Assembly: GCA_022606135.1 (NCBI GenBank)
Contig: JABYQN010000010.1
Coordinates: 2,170,001 to 2,234,000 of the forward strand
DNA length: 64,000 nt
Source: Fomes fomentarius
Lineage: Eukaryota > Basidiomycota > Agaricomycetes > Polyporales > Polyporaceae
Direction: 5' to 3'
A program made the position numbers and the translations under genes. Position 1 is the first letter of the stretch. Every line of letters begins with the position of its first letter. Of this stretch, positions 1 to 11,510 are shown piece by piece. The notes under the pieces were generated by a model. The model was not told where the DNA came from. It was given only the letters and a program-made list of their open reading frames with translations, and made no database searches.

Positions 1-787
1 CCCTGCAAGACTACGGGTAATCCGGGTCCATATAGCGTCTTTAGCCTCTGCAGGGTTTACCAGATCACATCTGTCCAGCTCTAATTGTGAAAAGAATGAC
101 TTTCCACTAGGTGGAACAAAGCGTGATAGAGCAGTGAGTGCTGTGTGAAGATGGACTAGTTCTTCATGAGAGCATTTTTGTTCTGATGCCATGTTCACAG
201 CTTGTAAGTGTCGTGCAAATGTGTACAAGATGTATGTGGTGAGTGGTGCAAGTGAGAGGAGAGTGCAATGTAGATGTCTGGTTGAAGGGAAGAGCCACGA
301 AGGTGAATCCCTTTATATAGCTGTATGACATAGCGCAATTTGATTCTCTATGTATGTTGTAAGTTGGAATGTTCCTGTGGTGTTCACGCACTGATTAGAA
401 TGATGGCTAAGCTGTTGGGAAGATGGTTGACATCATGACAGTGAATTTCTCGCTTCACAGTGTCAGAGTCAACATAGTGAGTTCAAGTTATCTCTCAATA
501 GTAAGTAATAAGGGTCTGGTTGGCGAAATAATGATCTGATGATGAAACCACAGATATGCAATGATAGCGCGGGTATGGATCATATGATGAGCCATGTGCA
601 TCTTGCGAAGAATGATCTGAGTCACAGCGCATCATACCAATTTCACGATCAGATATGGTAGATTTGACGGCAGGGAGGAGATTTAATCCCCTTCTCTTCC
701 TCACATCGTTCTATATCCACCATCTCTTTACTGCGTCCTCTAAACCCTGCTTTTTACACAGCCTGCCCGTAGCTCCTTACTCACACC
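1..787. other. Intergenic, no gene recognised
   Basis: No recognisable gene, repeat family or RNA gene. The last 100 bases before the ATG at 788 are C/T-rich and are probably the promoter and leader of the downstream deaminase-like gene. Confidence 0.4.
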
Positions 788-2321
788 ATGTCATTTTCAG
801 ACGACGAGGCTCCCCGGGAACCAAACCTTTCTCTACAGACCGCACTTGCTGCATTCCGTGGACTAGAGTGGCAACGGGATGATCTTTGGATGAGGATAGC
901 ATCTGTGAGTTCAATAGCCATGATCTGGAGAAAACTTGTTGACCGGTGAGCATTGAAGCAATATGATCAAATCCTCGAACTCTACAACCAGGACGACTCG
1001 AGTATGCACGGAATCCTGGAAAAGCTTGCTCTACTCTGCTCCTTCCACCCTCAGTGTGACAGTGCATGCATTGTCTGGGGAAATAATAGTGACACACTCT
1101 ATCTTTCTACTGATAGAGACGACGGAGGTGAAGCTGTAGCTTCATCTCTCAGGGACTACCTCAAGCGCCTTCAGCCCTACTTGGAGAACAAGGCCAGGGA
1201 GCCGTTCATCGATATCGCTTATCGAACCTGCTATTCAAAACTCAGCAAGCTGGTACATGACGACATCATCTGTCTCATCATCGATACGCTCTCACATAAT
1301 GACCTCAATAAAGAACTCCCGGATTCGGACTGCTTGCGTGCATACGCTATCTTGATGCGTGCCGCGCTGGAGAAATTTCAAAAGTTACTCAACCCTGGAG
1401 ATGTAGAAGGCAACTCTCCAAAGTTCACCGAGATCCACGACGTTTCCATAGATCTTTTACATCTGGTCTCCCGCGGCGATCAGTATAGTAACCTGTTCAC
1501 CTCTGGGATGTTCCAATCCGGTGAGTGTTCAAATTGTGTTTGTGTATCTTTTCACTGAACTTGAAATTGAGAGCAGTTGACAAGAACATCTCGGAGCCGA
1601 TAGATGGGCTCTACAAGATCGCTCAAACCATCAACAACCTCTTCAACGACCTAGACCGAGCGTCTGTCGAAGTTCGGAACATTGTGGCAAAGTCCACCGT
1701 CTACATGGTGCACTCTAATGGCATCGACCCAGTCAGCTCTGAGGTTTTGAAGTCCGATCAGAGTATTCCTATTCTCGAGGACTGGATCAAGCAGAACGTA
1801 ATCAAGAATGCCTCGCCGTATGGGTCAGACGCAGTAAAGGCGACTTTGACGAATGGTATCTTGAAGTCGGAGGCCGAGAGCGGAGCAAACAACAGAGTGG
1901 ATGCAGCGAGCGCTCTTGTTGCTTTCTTCATCTTACATCCCGACATCAGTCCTAGTGACCGCATCGCCACATCGGAGCCCCTTTCCCACCCATCGTATAG
2001 GTTCCTCGAAGCAGCCAACACTGTTGTCTTCCAGAAGCAACCATTCATCCTCCCCGCCTGCTCCGGAAACCCACCCGCAGGACCCTGGTTCCTCCCTGAC
2101 GTTGGTTCATACACACCAGCCATCAGGAAGAGCCTCGTAGATCGGGTATTGGAGGACCTTCGGAGCCGTGTTGTGACTTCGATCCAACAACTTCTCAATC
2201 ACCGACGGATTCAGAATGATGCCAAGTATGTAACCTAACACACAACTTTCGGGACATACTTCGACATGACGACTGACGTGCTATCAGATATATGAAAGAA
2301 TTTAAACCTAAACTGTGGTAG
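788..2321 (+). CDS. Deaminase-fold protein, OTT_1508-like, metal ligands lost
   Basis: Four exons (788-904, 959-1520, 1577-2225, 2288-2321) join in phase to give about 453 aa. The introns are 54-62 nt with GTGAGT, GTGAGT and GTATGT donors. The N-terminal half is helical and holds the HPQCDSA motif, shared in variant form with the genes at 6,863 and 32,779. The C-terminal half follows the layout of fungal OTT_1508-like deaminases: a helix with AALVAFFILHP-like spacing, then a LEAAN helix, then a LPACSG...WFLP segment and a long final helix. Where active members have HAE, this protein reads VDAAS, and the CxxC zinc pair is replaced by SHPSYRF. It is therefore probably not catalytic. The start was chosen because the ATG at 788 opens an exon that ends cleanly at a GTGAGT. 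The family assignment is by pattern only; substrate unknown. Confidence 0.55.
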
Positions 2322-3390
2322 CATGAAGAGGGCATAACAAGCACTCCCTCCCAGGTAAGCATCATCAATCGGTGTAAATGGCTGATTTATGTTGAATCAT
2401 ACTCGTATCGCGAAGCTCTGATTGACAAGAGGGATTCGGTCACCCTGTATGCGACTTGGCGAGCCCGCGAGAATAAGGTCGCGGGAACGGATTGTGCTAT
2501 ACTAGTATCGGATGTAACTTTACACTGCGATGTCTATCTTCACTCTCGGCAGTGAGAGAACAAGTATTTACCAGTGCATGTGGCCTTCTATGAGCGCGGA
2601 GGGTGACGTATGCACACACAAGCAAAGGACCCTCTGATATTCCGACGTTCTCAGCACAGTCGGGAACTTTGGGAGACTTGGATCGCTACACACATACGCA
2701 CACTTACCTCGATGCTGGTGCATTGTTCACCGCGTGTCGTGGCAGCTAGGATAGTCGCGACCGGCGCCATTTTCTGGCCACGAAGAGCACCATCGATGCG
2801 GCCCGGTCCAGTTTGTGACGCAACGCATCTCAGGTATTTGTGGCGGCCTTCGCCGGCGCTCGAGGGACGAATTGATCCTGAACATAGCCTGAGGTTCTGC
2901 ATGCGAAAAGTATTGATAGGCCGCGAATGCCACGGCCGTCAGTCTGGCTTGACCTGCGGAGGCCCATGTCGATCATGACTGAAGGCCACAGCCTGGTGAT
3001 CTTGAAGCCGGCTTTCCAACAGACTGAGTGGAGTGTTAACGGGCCGGCTATTGAAATTTCGAAGAAATAGGCTGCCACTGACTCGAAAGCAGCTTGAGCT
3101 TGAGCGCTTCCCAAGTAATACATAATCTGACTTCGTCGGGTTATGGGCGCTTTGCCTCAGCCCCGTAAGCTACTTCGTCGCTGACGTGGTTCAACTTGAA
3201 CACTGGACACACTGCTAATTGCGAATTGCACTCTACTAGACTTCCTCTACTTCTTTGTGCTACTGCGAGTTACTCAATACGCGATGACTGGATGAACACC
3301 TCAGCGACCTCGAGAGCGGACTGCCGTAGGACATGATGTGCTTTCTCTCTACAGTGAACTGCGAAGAAACCCTCACGTTCTCATCACTCC
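2322..3390. other. Intergenic, no gene recognised
   Basis: Only short unsupported open frames. I see no domain, no paralogue elsewhere in the window and no clear repeat. Confidence 0.35.
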
Positions 3391-3393
3391 GCC

Positions 3394-4275
3394 CATATCT
3401 CCCGCTGCATCCCCAGCTGTCTCACATTCTTGTCAACCTCCCATGTCGTCTTCCCAGTACTGAAGTCCAGGCAGACAACGCCGGCGGCTCGCAAAGCCTC
3501 CGTGACATCATCTTGCGCATTTCTCAGTCTGACTGTCTCACTTACTCCACGTCCCGTGGCATGTGGCGATAGGCGGCAAGGATCTCTTTGATGCAAAGAG
3601 TGCGGAAGAGGTTGCATAAGGGACCCAAGGGTGCAGCCCGTGGACTCGAGGACCTCGCGCACACGATCGAAGACAAGGGGTGAGATTGTCATCACGGGCG
3701 AGCATGAACGTGAGTATAGCTCTCCACCTGCACCTCGTTGTGACAACAAACCATGTCTACTCCGATCCTAGCGACTGCGGGACCATAGTTGCCGTACGCG
3801 AATACACAGCCCTCCAGGTCTAGCTCGGGCTCTACCCGTCAGTCTGCAGCTCGACGCGCTCCATATCCAGGACGCGACACATCGCACTCACAGCATGCTC
3901 CAGACTCTCCGATCTGAATCTCTAACTCTGCTTGGATTGCGTTGCATACGCGCCACACACGCGACTCGACGGGCACGCTGTGGGACGTCGACTTTTCGTT
4001 CTACAAGGTGTGTCGGCGTCAGCGTGTGTCCTTCACTCCCCTCACTCCTTCCTTGTAAATTGGTCACTGACGATGTGCGCCGTGGCAGGCGTACGACCCC
4101 CACGTTCGTGCCGCAATGTCCTCCCTCACCACTTCCTACACATCGACATAAAGCAGTACAAACCAGCTTGGCCGGCTGGCGAGGGTATATGATCACCTTG
4201 ACGTAAAAATGCACGGAGGTCCCATTAAATGCACAGCCTCCTTCGCGCCTTGGTAAGCTGAAAGATGCGAGCAGG
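3394..4275 (+). pseudogene. Decayed class V aminotransferase (copy of the 16,915 gene)
   Basis: Interrupted matches to the intact aminotransferase at 16,915-18,455 run in the same order. The DNAGGSQ segment is at about 3,474-3,497. The end of exon 1, with ITGEHE and its GTGAGTAT donor, is near 3,690-3,717. The DCVAYAPHTRLD-like segment leading to the FYK exon end and its donor is at about 3,945-4,010. A stretch matching exon 3 (VPSYIRFLAP...GSGKLEDA in the parent) is at 4,215-4,275. Frames change between these blocks and large parts are missing, so no functional PLP enzyme can be made. It directly precedes the RNase III-fold relic. Confidence 0.75.
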
Positions 4276-4449
4276 CGGCACAGGTAGATGATACGGCCTA
4301 CACCCGTACGGAAGAAGACTGAATGTGATTGTATATAGATCAACGAGGAGTCCGTCAAACGACTCCTCCTCTCCCCCGCGTCACGAGCACCTTCGAATGA
4401 CTACGCGTTGCATGGTACGATCCTCTCGCTCGACTTCAGCTCGGTTATA

Positions 4450-6175
4450 GCTGAGCTCAACGTCATCTCCCTTCTCAATTCGCCTCTGGCCACCGCGTGT
4501 CCCTCCACCGAGCGACCGGACGTGCCTTAGACAATATCCGCTCGTTTGTCTGTGCTGCGTACATCTAATCCCCCGTTCTCTGCCACAGGGATGAAGTAGA
4601 TCACACCGACGGTTGTCGCTGAGATGTCGCTGAGATAGGGGGGCTGGTGTGGGAGATCATGGAGATCATCGCGAAGACTTTGAACGAGACGCGCGAGGGT
4701 ATTGGCGAGTGGAGGGTATCCGGATCTCCATAACTTTGTTCTCGAGGCCTTTGAAGGAGCGCGATCAAGTGGCGAACACCGGTGGGGACGAGTGTGAGGC
4801 CGCGCGCTGGAGAGGGTAAGTGCAGTCAGTCTCTTCTCCGGGTCGTAGCAAGGACGTGGTCTTTGAATTGAACAGCTGGTGCGCGAGATTCCTGCATTCA
4901 GAGACTGGCCTTGGTGTGCGGTCCACGTACGTGAACCCATTATTCACTATTCATCGAGGTTATCGTGTGCTAACACCTAATCATATATCTTTGAAAAGGC
5001 TCTCATCAATCTGCACGCCTTCGCGCCGCGCCTCGTGCCCAGTACCAAGGGAGAGTCTTGAGGTACGCCTGCGCACATCCCACCTCCCCGTTTTCTCCGA
5101 CAACATCCCTTCCCTCCTCGTCCGCCTCGGCGTCATTGACCTATCCACTGTAGACGCAGCGCGCGGCTTGCCAGAGCTCTTCCCTGAGGTGCGGGACCTG
5201 GAGCAGCTGGACAAGCTCCTGGTCCACGGGAGCCGGACGAGCCGAACCTCCCGTCGTTGCGAAGATCAAGGCGTACCGGAGGAAGGCCCGGTTCTGAATG
5301 TCGAGCAAGTGTTCGCCCTTTGGTCTGTGGCGACGAAGGCGCTGGATGTCAGCGTGGCACAAGGGGCTCTCCAAGGATTCTACCTACAGGATCAGCGATT
5401 CACCAAGAAGCCGCTAACTCTACCGCAGCACACAGGTATGTAGTGCTTCTGCTGCTTTCTGCTGCTGCGGTAAATTGGAAACTTTATGATTCCTTCCCTA
5501 GTGTCGGACACGTGTCCTTCTACCCCCTCACCAGCGAAATCCTTGAGTCGTACCCAACCCTGAAGTACTCTTGCTCGACGTCCTCTACAACCTCCCTACC
5601 ATGGATTCTGACTTTCCATCCGCGCCCTGCATCGACGGTGAAGCCATGCTCGCAATCTTCGTCCGCCAGTCAATCAAATTCAAAATGCCAATGAAATTTG
5701 AATCTCTATATGCCGATGGCTCAAGGCTTGCGACTCTAGGGAATGCGATCCTGGAGGCGAGTTACATGGCCATTCTCTTCAACAAGCAACCAATGCTGAC
5801 AGCAGAGGAGCTCGAGGTGAGTTGTCGCAGTCACACATTGTTCGTCCCATCTACAATCGCAGTCTGTCATAGGCCAGTCGTAGCGAGCTTCAGTATCTGG
5901 TCGAGAAGTGGGTCGAGCAATACAAGTGGAGAGAAAAAGTGCGCCATGCCCCGGGTGTAGACCTGCGGGAGCCCATGGTCAGTCGTTGATTTTTCTTACG
6001 CAGCCGTATGACTCACTCTCCTCCAGGAGACACGTTATTTGATGGAAGGTTATGTTGGGGCGGTGTATGTCGAAGGAGGGTTCCAGGCTGTCACGACCTG
6101 GATTGCGGCCCTTGTTGATTCTAACGCGCCGGACTTAGGGTGTGGAGGCTCTGCACCGTGAGCTCTGTTCCAGGC
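4450..6175 (+). pseudogene. RNase III-fold gene, decayed (copy A)
   Basis: Several exons are visible but do not join in one frame. The clearest part is the RNase III core: GSRLATLGNAILEASYMAIL (about 5,720-5,780), then an intron starting GTGAGTTG (about 5,817), then SELQYLVEKWVEQYKW (about 5,887-5,935), an intron and RYLMEGYVGAVYVEGGF (about 6,036-6,085). These match the two RNase III signature regions, ERLEFLGDAVL and ADAFEALIGAIYLDGG. The catalytic Asp of the first is Asn here, and the Asp of the second is Tyr. Upstream coding-like stretches (DLSTVDAARGLPELFPEVRD near 5,140-5,200) belong to the same gene but are split by frameshifts and stops. Mitochondrial ribosomal or Dicer-like origin cannot be told apart. 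Confidence 0.6.
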
Positions 6176-6862
6176 TTGACGAGACTGTCTCGTAATTGGC
6201 GAGCGTGATTGGACTCGTCTAGTCGAATGTCAGAGTGTGGATATGCCCGTGAATATGATATCATGATAACGATGTTGTCCAGCGCGCGTCGCCTCGACGT
6301 CGCGTGTCGAGAAGGATTTGATGCTCTTCGAGTGTCTCCTTGGCAGTTATGACTGGTTGACTGTATGCTTATGGTGGCCCTCTGAGCGCGCTGCTCATGA
6401 GCATGAGCTTCCAAAGCCCAGGTACGTATGGCTGCGTGTGCAATCCAAGACGTAGTTCTGCATCACTCGCTACAAATATTCCACCTTCGGGCTTAGCTGG
6501 TGGGCCATCTTAGCGCGACGATAACTTCGGAGGGCAATCAACTGTGCTGTGCGGTGATCTCTTCGTTAGCTTCGACATTCCCTAGTGTTAACATAAGTTG
6601 TGGGATGGAAGGGATGAGTAGCCAGGCTTGAGCGAGTCCCTGAGTTCGAGTCCGTGACTGGGCGTTTTTCCATTTGATTTTTGCAAAGCGCCGTCCACGA
6701 ATGAACAAGCTCTCAGTTATCAGGATACTATCAACCACCGTTATCCTGCACGACCCCCTCATCCCACGACGTGATAAAGACCCTACTTGAACATTCCAAC
6801 CAAAGGTGAATGTGCACCCGAAGTGTTTCTTTATCGTAGCTAATACAGTCTTCTAGGGCACC

Positions 6863-8027
6863 ATGTCTTCGTCTCCGACGGACTGCAGCAGCAGTTCTCA
6901 AGCACTTTCCAGTCAGTTGTCAGAGTTATTGGCTGCTTTGAGCTGCTTTTCCCCCTCCCACTACACGGATCAAATGCATGAACACTACTGTGATCCCTAT
7001 CGCAATCGCCAACTTTCGCTCCAAGAAGCTATCGCAAAAGTCGTTGCTATGCATCCGGCTTGCGACAGGGCTGCAGCTACCGTGGAACAGATCTCCTCTT
7101 CCGCGATATTCTATGTTGTAACTCAGCCCTCCGCAAGCCCCCAGCTTCGAGATGAGATACAGCGATGCATCGACTCCAGGGGAAGTGGCCAGACGGAGGG
7201 CCAAGAGGGACTCGAGGCCCTTATCGTTCAAGACTTATACAACCTTGGCCTAGCCAATCTCCGCGAACTTTCGGAAGGCTTCGATAGCACAGACGAAGAT
7301 CTTGCTCGCGGTCTGCGCCCTTATGTAGAGGGAGTGGTTCGAATTCTCCAGGAAATGGAATCGATCCCGCACGATATTCAAAAGCTGCATAGAATATTGT
7401 ACAACATTCCTTACAAGCTGAGGAGAAACGTCGGTGTGTTGTCACGTCCGCGTTATCTAAGAATATCCCTCTGATATGCGTCTATGGCCAGATTCAACAA
7501 TGGATACACTATGCACCTTCGCGGAATGCGTGGCTTGCATCGCTACACACGCAAGGCGATCCCATGGCAGGACTTGGAGCATCGCCTGGGTCCCGCGGGA
7601 GGCTGAGGAAGAGTTTAGGGCGCACCTTACTCCCTCGGTTCTCAATGATTGGATCGACCTCGACCCTGAGAAGAACCGGGCGCGAGCGCAGACATTGTCG
7701 ATAGCTGTATCTGAGATCAGTCTGCGACGTAATCCACTCCCGGATGACGTTTTCACCAAGGTCGGATACGTCTACCACGCAGACAGGTCTTCGCCCCACG
7801 CAGAGACTTTACTCATGATTTACATCATCAAATCCGGCCTCGATGCGGACGAGGTGATTGGGACATCTGATGACAGTTGCTACCCATGTGTCGAGTACAT
7901 GCAAGTGCTCAACTCGCTTGCTGGTCGATCCTTCCGGCTGATGGGCTGCAACTGGAGGGTCAAAATCCCGATGTCCTTCCCGGAGATGGGCGAAGAGCAC
8001 AAGGAGATGCTTGCGGCGAAGCTATAG
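6863..8027 (+). CDS. OTT_1508-like deaminase, HAE and CxxC intact
   Basis: Two exons (6863-7433 and 7492-8027) join in phase 1 to give 368 aa. The intron has a GTGTGT donor and a GGCCAG acceptor. The N-terminal domain carries HPACDRAAATVEQ, shared with the other deaminase-like genes in the window. Exon 2 has SPHAETLLM (about 7,795-7,821) followed 40 residues later by SCYPCVEYM (about 7,876-7,902). This is the His-Ala-Glu plus Cys-x2-Cys arrangement of zinc-dependent cytidine-deaminase-fold enzymes and the best match to fungal OTT_1508-like deaminases. Members of this fold deaminate nucleotides or nucleic acids; the substrate here is unknown. The protein stops at a TAG at 8,025, where copy A' reads on for 22 more residues, so the C-terminus may be shortened. 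It follows the RNase III relic with about 690 bases between. Confidence 0.6.
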
Positions 8028-8335
8028 AATACTCTGAGGATTCTCGTGCGAAACCGTGCTAACGACCCCTATATTATGAGTTACCGTGACTGAGTCGAGT
8101 GAATACCACGCATCCTATCGTGCCAGTGAACGAAAGAGCTACTGACTAACACTGATTACAGTGGACTACAAGAGTGGGGATTGTTTGAGGACTCGAAGGG
8201 TTGCTCAGAACCAGTTTCGAAATGCGAGTGTAGTCATTCAGTACATATAGAATGCTGCGATTCCGACTGTCAGTCCTTCAGAAGGAGAAAGTGATGTCGA
8301 CAATCGGACCCTGCAGTGCTACAGGATTAAGAAGC

Positions 8336-8801
8336 AACCCATCCTCCGTCCATCTCTCCTTGCCCTCGTCGACCTTGCGCTCGCCCGCCCACAACTCGAG
8401 ACGCTCGACGTCGAGGTTGCTAGCGTGACCGAGGATGACCTCGTCCAACTCGAGAGCATCTCTACCCGTGCGCTTGGCCCCTTCGAACACCCGACGGCGT
8501 TCAAGTTGACGTGGTTGACGTTTGCGCGGGGTGAACATCGCAAGCGCATCACGTTTCCCGCCGACATTCCGCGTCTCGCGCGAGCTCTCCACCGGCTGTT
8601 CCCCCTGGTTGGAGGAAGCCGAGGATCGGTGAACTACTACATGTGGCACAAAGTCGACATGGAAGACGATGTATGCTGGCTGCTGTATCAGCTGGAGGAG
8701 CTCAAGAGTCAAGAGTCGATGTGCGTGCCTCTTGTTTCTGTTTCTTCGGCCTGATGATTTATGAAAGGCGACATAACAGCATGTCGTCCATACTCCAGTG
8801 A
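8336..8801 (+). pseudogene. F-box/LRR gene fragment F1 (C-terminal part only)
   Basis: This is the 3' end of the gene found complete at 57,493-59,284 (minus). It starts abruptly at the inverted-repeat edge, inside exon 2, at a PSLLALVDLALARPQLETLD-type segment. It keeps the donor GTGCGT at 8,721 and a final mini-exon (8,780-8,801). It has no F-box, start codon or promoter, so it is a truncated passenger of the inverted duplication. Confidence 0.85.
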
Positions 8802-9043
8802 GCTAGGCGTTCTAGTCGGATGGTGACACAGTTGGAACATCACAATGTACGCGGGTGTCGAGAGCCTTGTTGCGGCTTGATCATTGTGACGCTTTATAAT
8901 CTCCAGGGCGACTGTCATCCTATCCACGCCTGTTGGCTCTTACTGCATCCTAACTCCACAACCAGTACCCCGTGTTTGCCTTGCAGAGATTGGGAAGCAT
9001 TAGCAACTCGTCAGCGGGAGAAAGGGACTCATAGCGAGGGCGG

Positions 9044-9184
9044 TGCCGTGGACCTTTTCGCTCATTCTTGTGGAACATACTGTTTCTAACCTCTTCGTGC
9101 TCCGCAAGATCCTGAAGGACCTGAAGGTACATCCATTCCGTGAAATCGGGAATGCATCGGAAGCAGAGTCGTTATCCAGCTCGA
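9044..9184 (-). pseudogene. Unassigned conserved relic (left-arm copy)
   Basis: This short block is the left-arm counterpart of 57,110-57,250. It contains the stretch that reads YLQVLQDLAEHEEV on the minus strand, which also occurs near 33,170 and 54,140. It appears to be a fragment of a gene related to the deaminase-like family, but the link is weak and no open gene remains. Confidence 0.35.
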
Positions 9185-9459
9185 GTCTTCAATCACGGTT
9201 CAATTATCGCCCGCGACGCGCGCCTTTGCTCCAGTCTGTGGCATGGGCTGCGCGAGATTAAGATGTGTGGTGGAAAAGAGTGCGCGAGTGCACAAAGCAG
9301 AGAAAGGAGTTCTGTTGAGTGAGAGCACGCACCGAGGCGGCGACTACGGACCGGCCGGGCGCGCAAATGTTGCAAATTGAAATGGTAGGCTAAGGCTCCT
9401 GACATCCGCATCCGACGGGACCCACCATCACCCCGTCCGCCCCTAGGCAGGCATTGGCA

Positions 9460-11248
9460 ATGTCTCTTCATAGATTCCTCATGAACATCGATGTTATTCA
9501 CGCCGTCTTCCACCACCTCGACCTCTTCCCCCATCCCATCACTGAATTCAAGCATTTGGTTGGTGTGACAGATGAAGCTGTTGTCGCACGTCGCACTCTC
9601 GCAAGCGCAGCTTTGACATGTAGAGCGTTCTCGGAGCCTGCCTCCAAGACACTGTGGACGTGCCTTCACCAAGGGCTCTCACCTCTTCTCAAGACCTTCT
9701 CGTGCTTCAAACAGACCGATGCCTCGGATGATCAGGACCCATCCTATGTTAGTCCGAGTCTTCAACTCACACACACGCGATCTATGACTGATGCTGGCCC
9801 ATTCAGGAACTCGACGACGCGATCTCAGCAACAGAATGGGAACAGTTTGACCGTCTCGCCTCCTGGGTGCGTTACCTCGATCTCGGTCACCTCCCGTCCT
9901 GGCCGTCTCTCGTGGACGCTCTCATCAAGCGCTGCCAGACCAAGGGCGAAGCTCTCCTCCCGAACCTGCGTGTCCTACGTTGGTCCGAATCCGCCGGGGA
10001 TACGCACAAGTTGCAGCTGCTGAGGGCGCTGTGTTCCGCGCCCTCGCTCTCTTTGGTCTCCATCATGCATGATCCCCGTCAGCATGAGTTCAATACCAAC
10101 GTGGCTCAGGATCTCGCTGTGATCACGGAAACTCGCCCAGACCTAGCCCACTTCTCATCTATCGACTACCTGTATCTTCAGCCGAACATCCCAATACTCT
10201 CGCTGCGTTCTCTGAGGTCGCTTCAAGTCCGACCGGCGGATGAAGCGAGCTTCTGCCAGATCGGAACGTTCACTTACCTCACAGACTTGTCCACCACCGT
10301 CCTAGGCATGCATGCGGTTAGACCACGCTTGAATAAGGCCTTCCCTGCTCTGCGACGGTTCAAGACATCAGGCGCGCCTGCTACCCTCATATGGATGATC
10401 GCCCAGATCTCTTCGCCGAATCTGACGTCTATAACGGCGGATATTGAGGCGAAAGATATCGCGGACATTCTGCCCATCGCACTACCCGTAGGCCAATCCC
10501 TCCAGCAACTCCATCTTGACATATTGGGGACGTACGGAAGCGGAGAGCGCATAGAAGTTGCCTTCACTGACCTCGCGCATTCCATCCTTTCCCTTCGCGG
10601 CCTCGAGGATGTGCGTCTGCGCCTCGTCCTCCGCGCGCTGTCTCTCTCCGATGCAGATATCGCGCTCATCAAGTCCGCGTGGCCGCGCCTCCGCCGACTC
10701 TCACTCTCTGAATTATTCTTTGATCAAAGTCAACCGAATTTCGGACTCCGTCCGTCCCTTCCGTCCCTTCCTGCCCTCGTCGACCTTGCGCTCGCCCGCC
10801 CACAACTCGAGACGCTCGACGTCGAGGTGGCTAGCGTAACAGAGGATGAGCTCGTTCGACTCGAGAGTATCTCGACTGGCGCACCTGAACTTGAACACCC
10901 GACGACGGCGTTGAAGTGGTTGACGTTTGCGCGGAGTGGCTATCGTAGTCGCATCGCGTTCCCCACCGACATTCCTCGTCTCGCGCGAGCTCTCCACCGG
11001 CTGTTCCCCCTGGTTGGGGGACTGGGCGGGCCAATCAAGGACGCACAGGGGGGAGGGATTACAACGTACTACTTGTGGTCAGAACTCGACGTGAGACACG
11101 ATGTGTTCCGGCTCCTAGACCATCTGGACAAGCTCAATAGTCGACGTGCGTGCTTCTTGTTTCTGTTTCTTCGGCCTGATGATTGATGAAGGGCAACATA
11201 ACAGCATGTCATCACACACACTCTGAGCTAGGCGTAGTCAATTGCTGA
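9460..11248 (+). CDS. F-box/LRR protein F2
   Basis: Three exons (9460-9747, 9807-11145, 11205-11248) give 556 aa. The N-terminus, MSLHRFLMNIDVIHAVFHHL through ALTCRAFSEPASKTLW, has the hydrophobic pattern of an F-box. Such proteins bind SKP1 and recruit substrates to SCF ubiquitin ligases. Exon 2 is a run of leucine-rich segments (LRSLRSLQV, LEDVRLRL, LRRLSLSEL, LETLDVEV), the likely substrate-binding face. Exon 3 encodes the conserved tail CHHTHSELGV. Intron 1 has the donor GTTAGT instead of the GTAAGT in its right-arm twin F8, and the left copy carries 6 extra bases (TCCGAG) in this intron. The ATG at 9,460 was chosen by homology with the paralogues. Confidence 0.8.
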
Positions 11249-11510
11249 CACAGTTGGAGACGCGAAACATTACCCGTGTGTGATCGATGTCATCTCCTGT
11301 CCCTCATGTACCACTATGTAGTTGCGACTTCGACTTCAAACGACAGCACGCAAACTCGAGAATTGCAGTCCGTTCTCAGTCAAACCCACCAGCATTCTGC
11401 GCGGTGCACGCGGTGTTTGGGGTATATTATTAGCAGCTCATTCCGTCGTTTCACCTCTCCACAGTGGGATTGTATCTGTATCTCGACCTCCGCGGATCGC
11501 TTGTCTGTCT

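Larger units (their letters stand above)
4450..8335 (+). repeat. Direct duplication, copy A (RNase III relic + deaminase)
   Basis: This block matches 12,661-15,260 in the same orientation. The match starts at CTCAACGTC (about 4,453 and 12,663) and continues through the RNase III-fold relic, the deaminase C-terminus and the sequence downstream of it. Copy A also keeps about 1.2 kb (roughly 6,420-7,720) including deaminase exon 1 that copy A' lacks. Copy A ends abruptly at 8,335, where the inverted repeat arm begins. The two copies differ by roughly a tenth of positions over the RNase III part. Confidence 0.85.

Noticed and set aside
6600..6675. tRNA-like GAGTTCGAGTCC followed by a T-run
   Set aside because: It resembles a B box, but the T-arm does not pair and there is no anticodon or acceptor stem.
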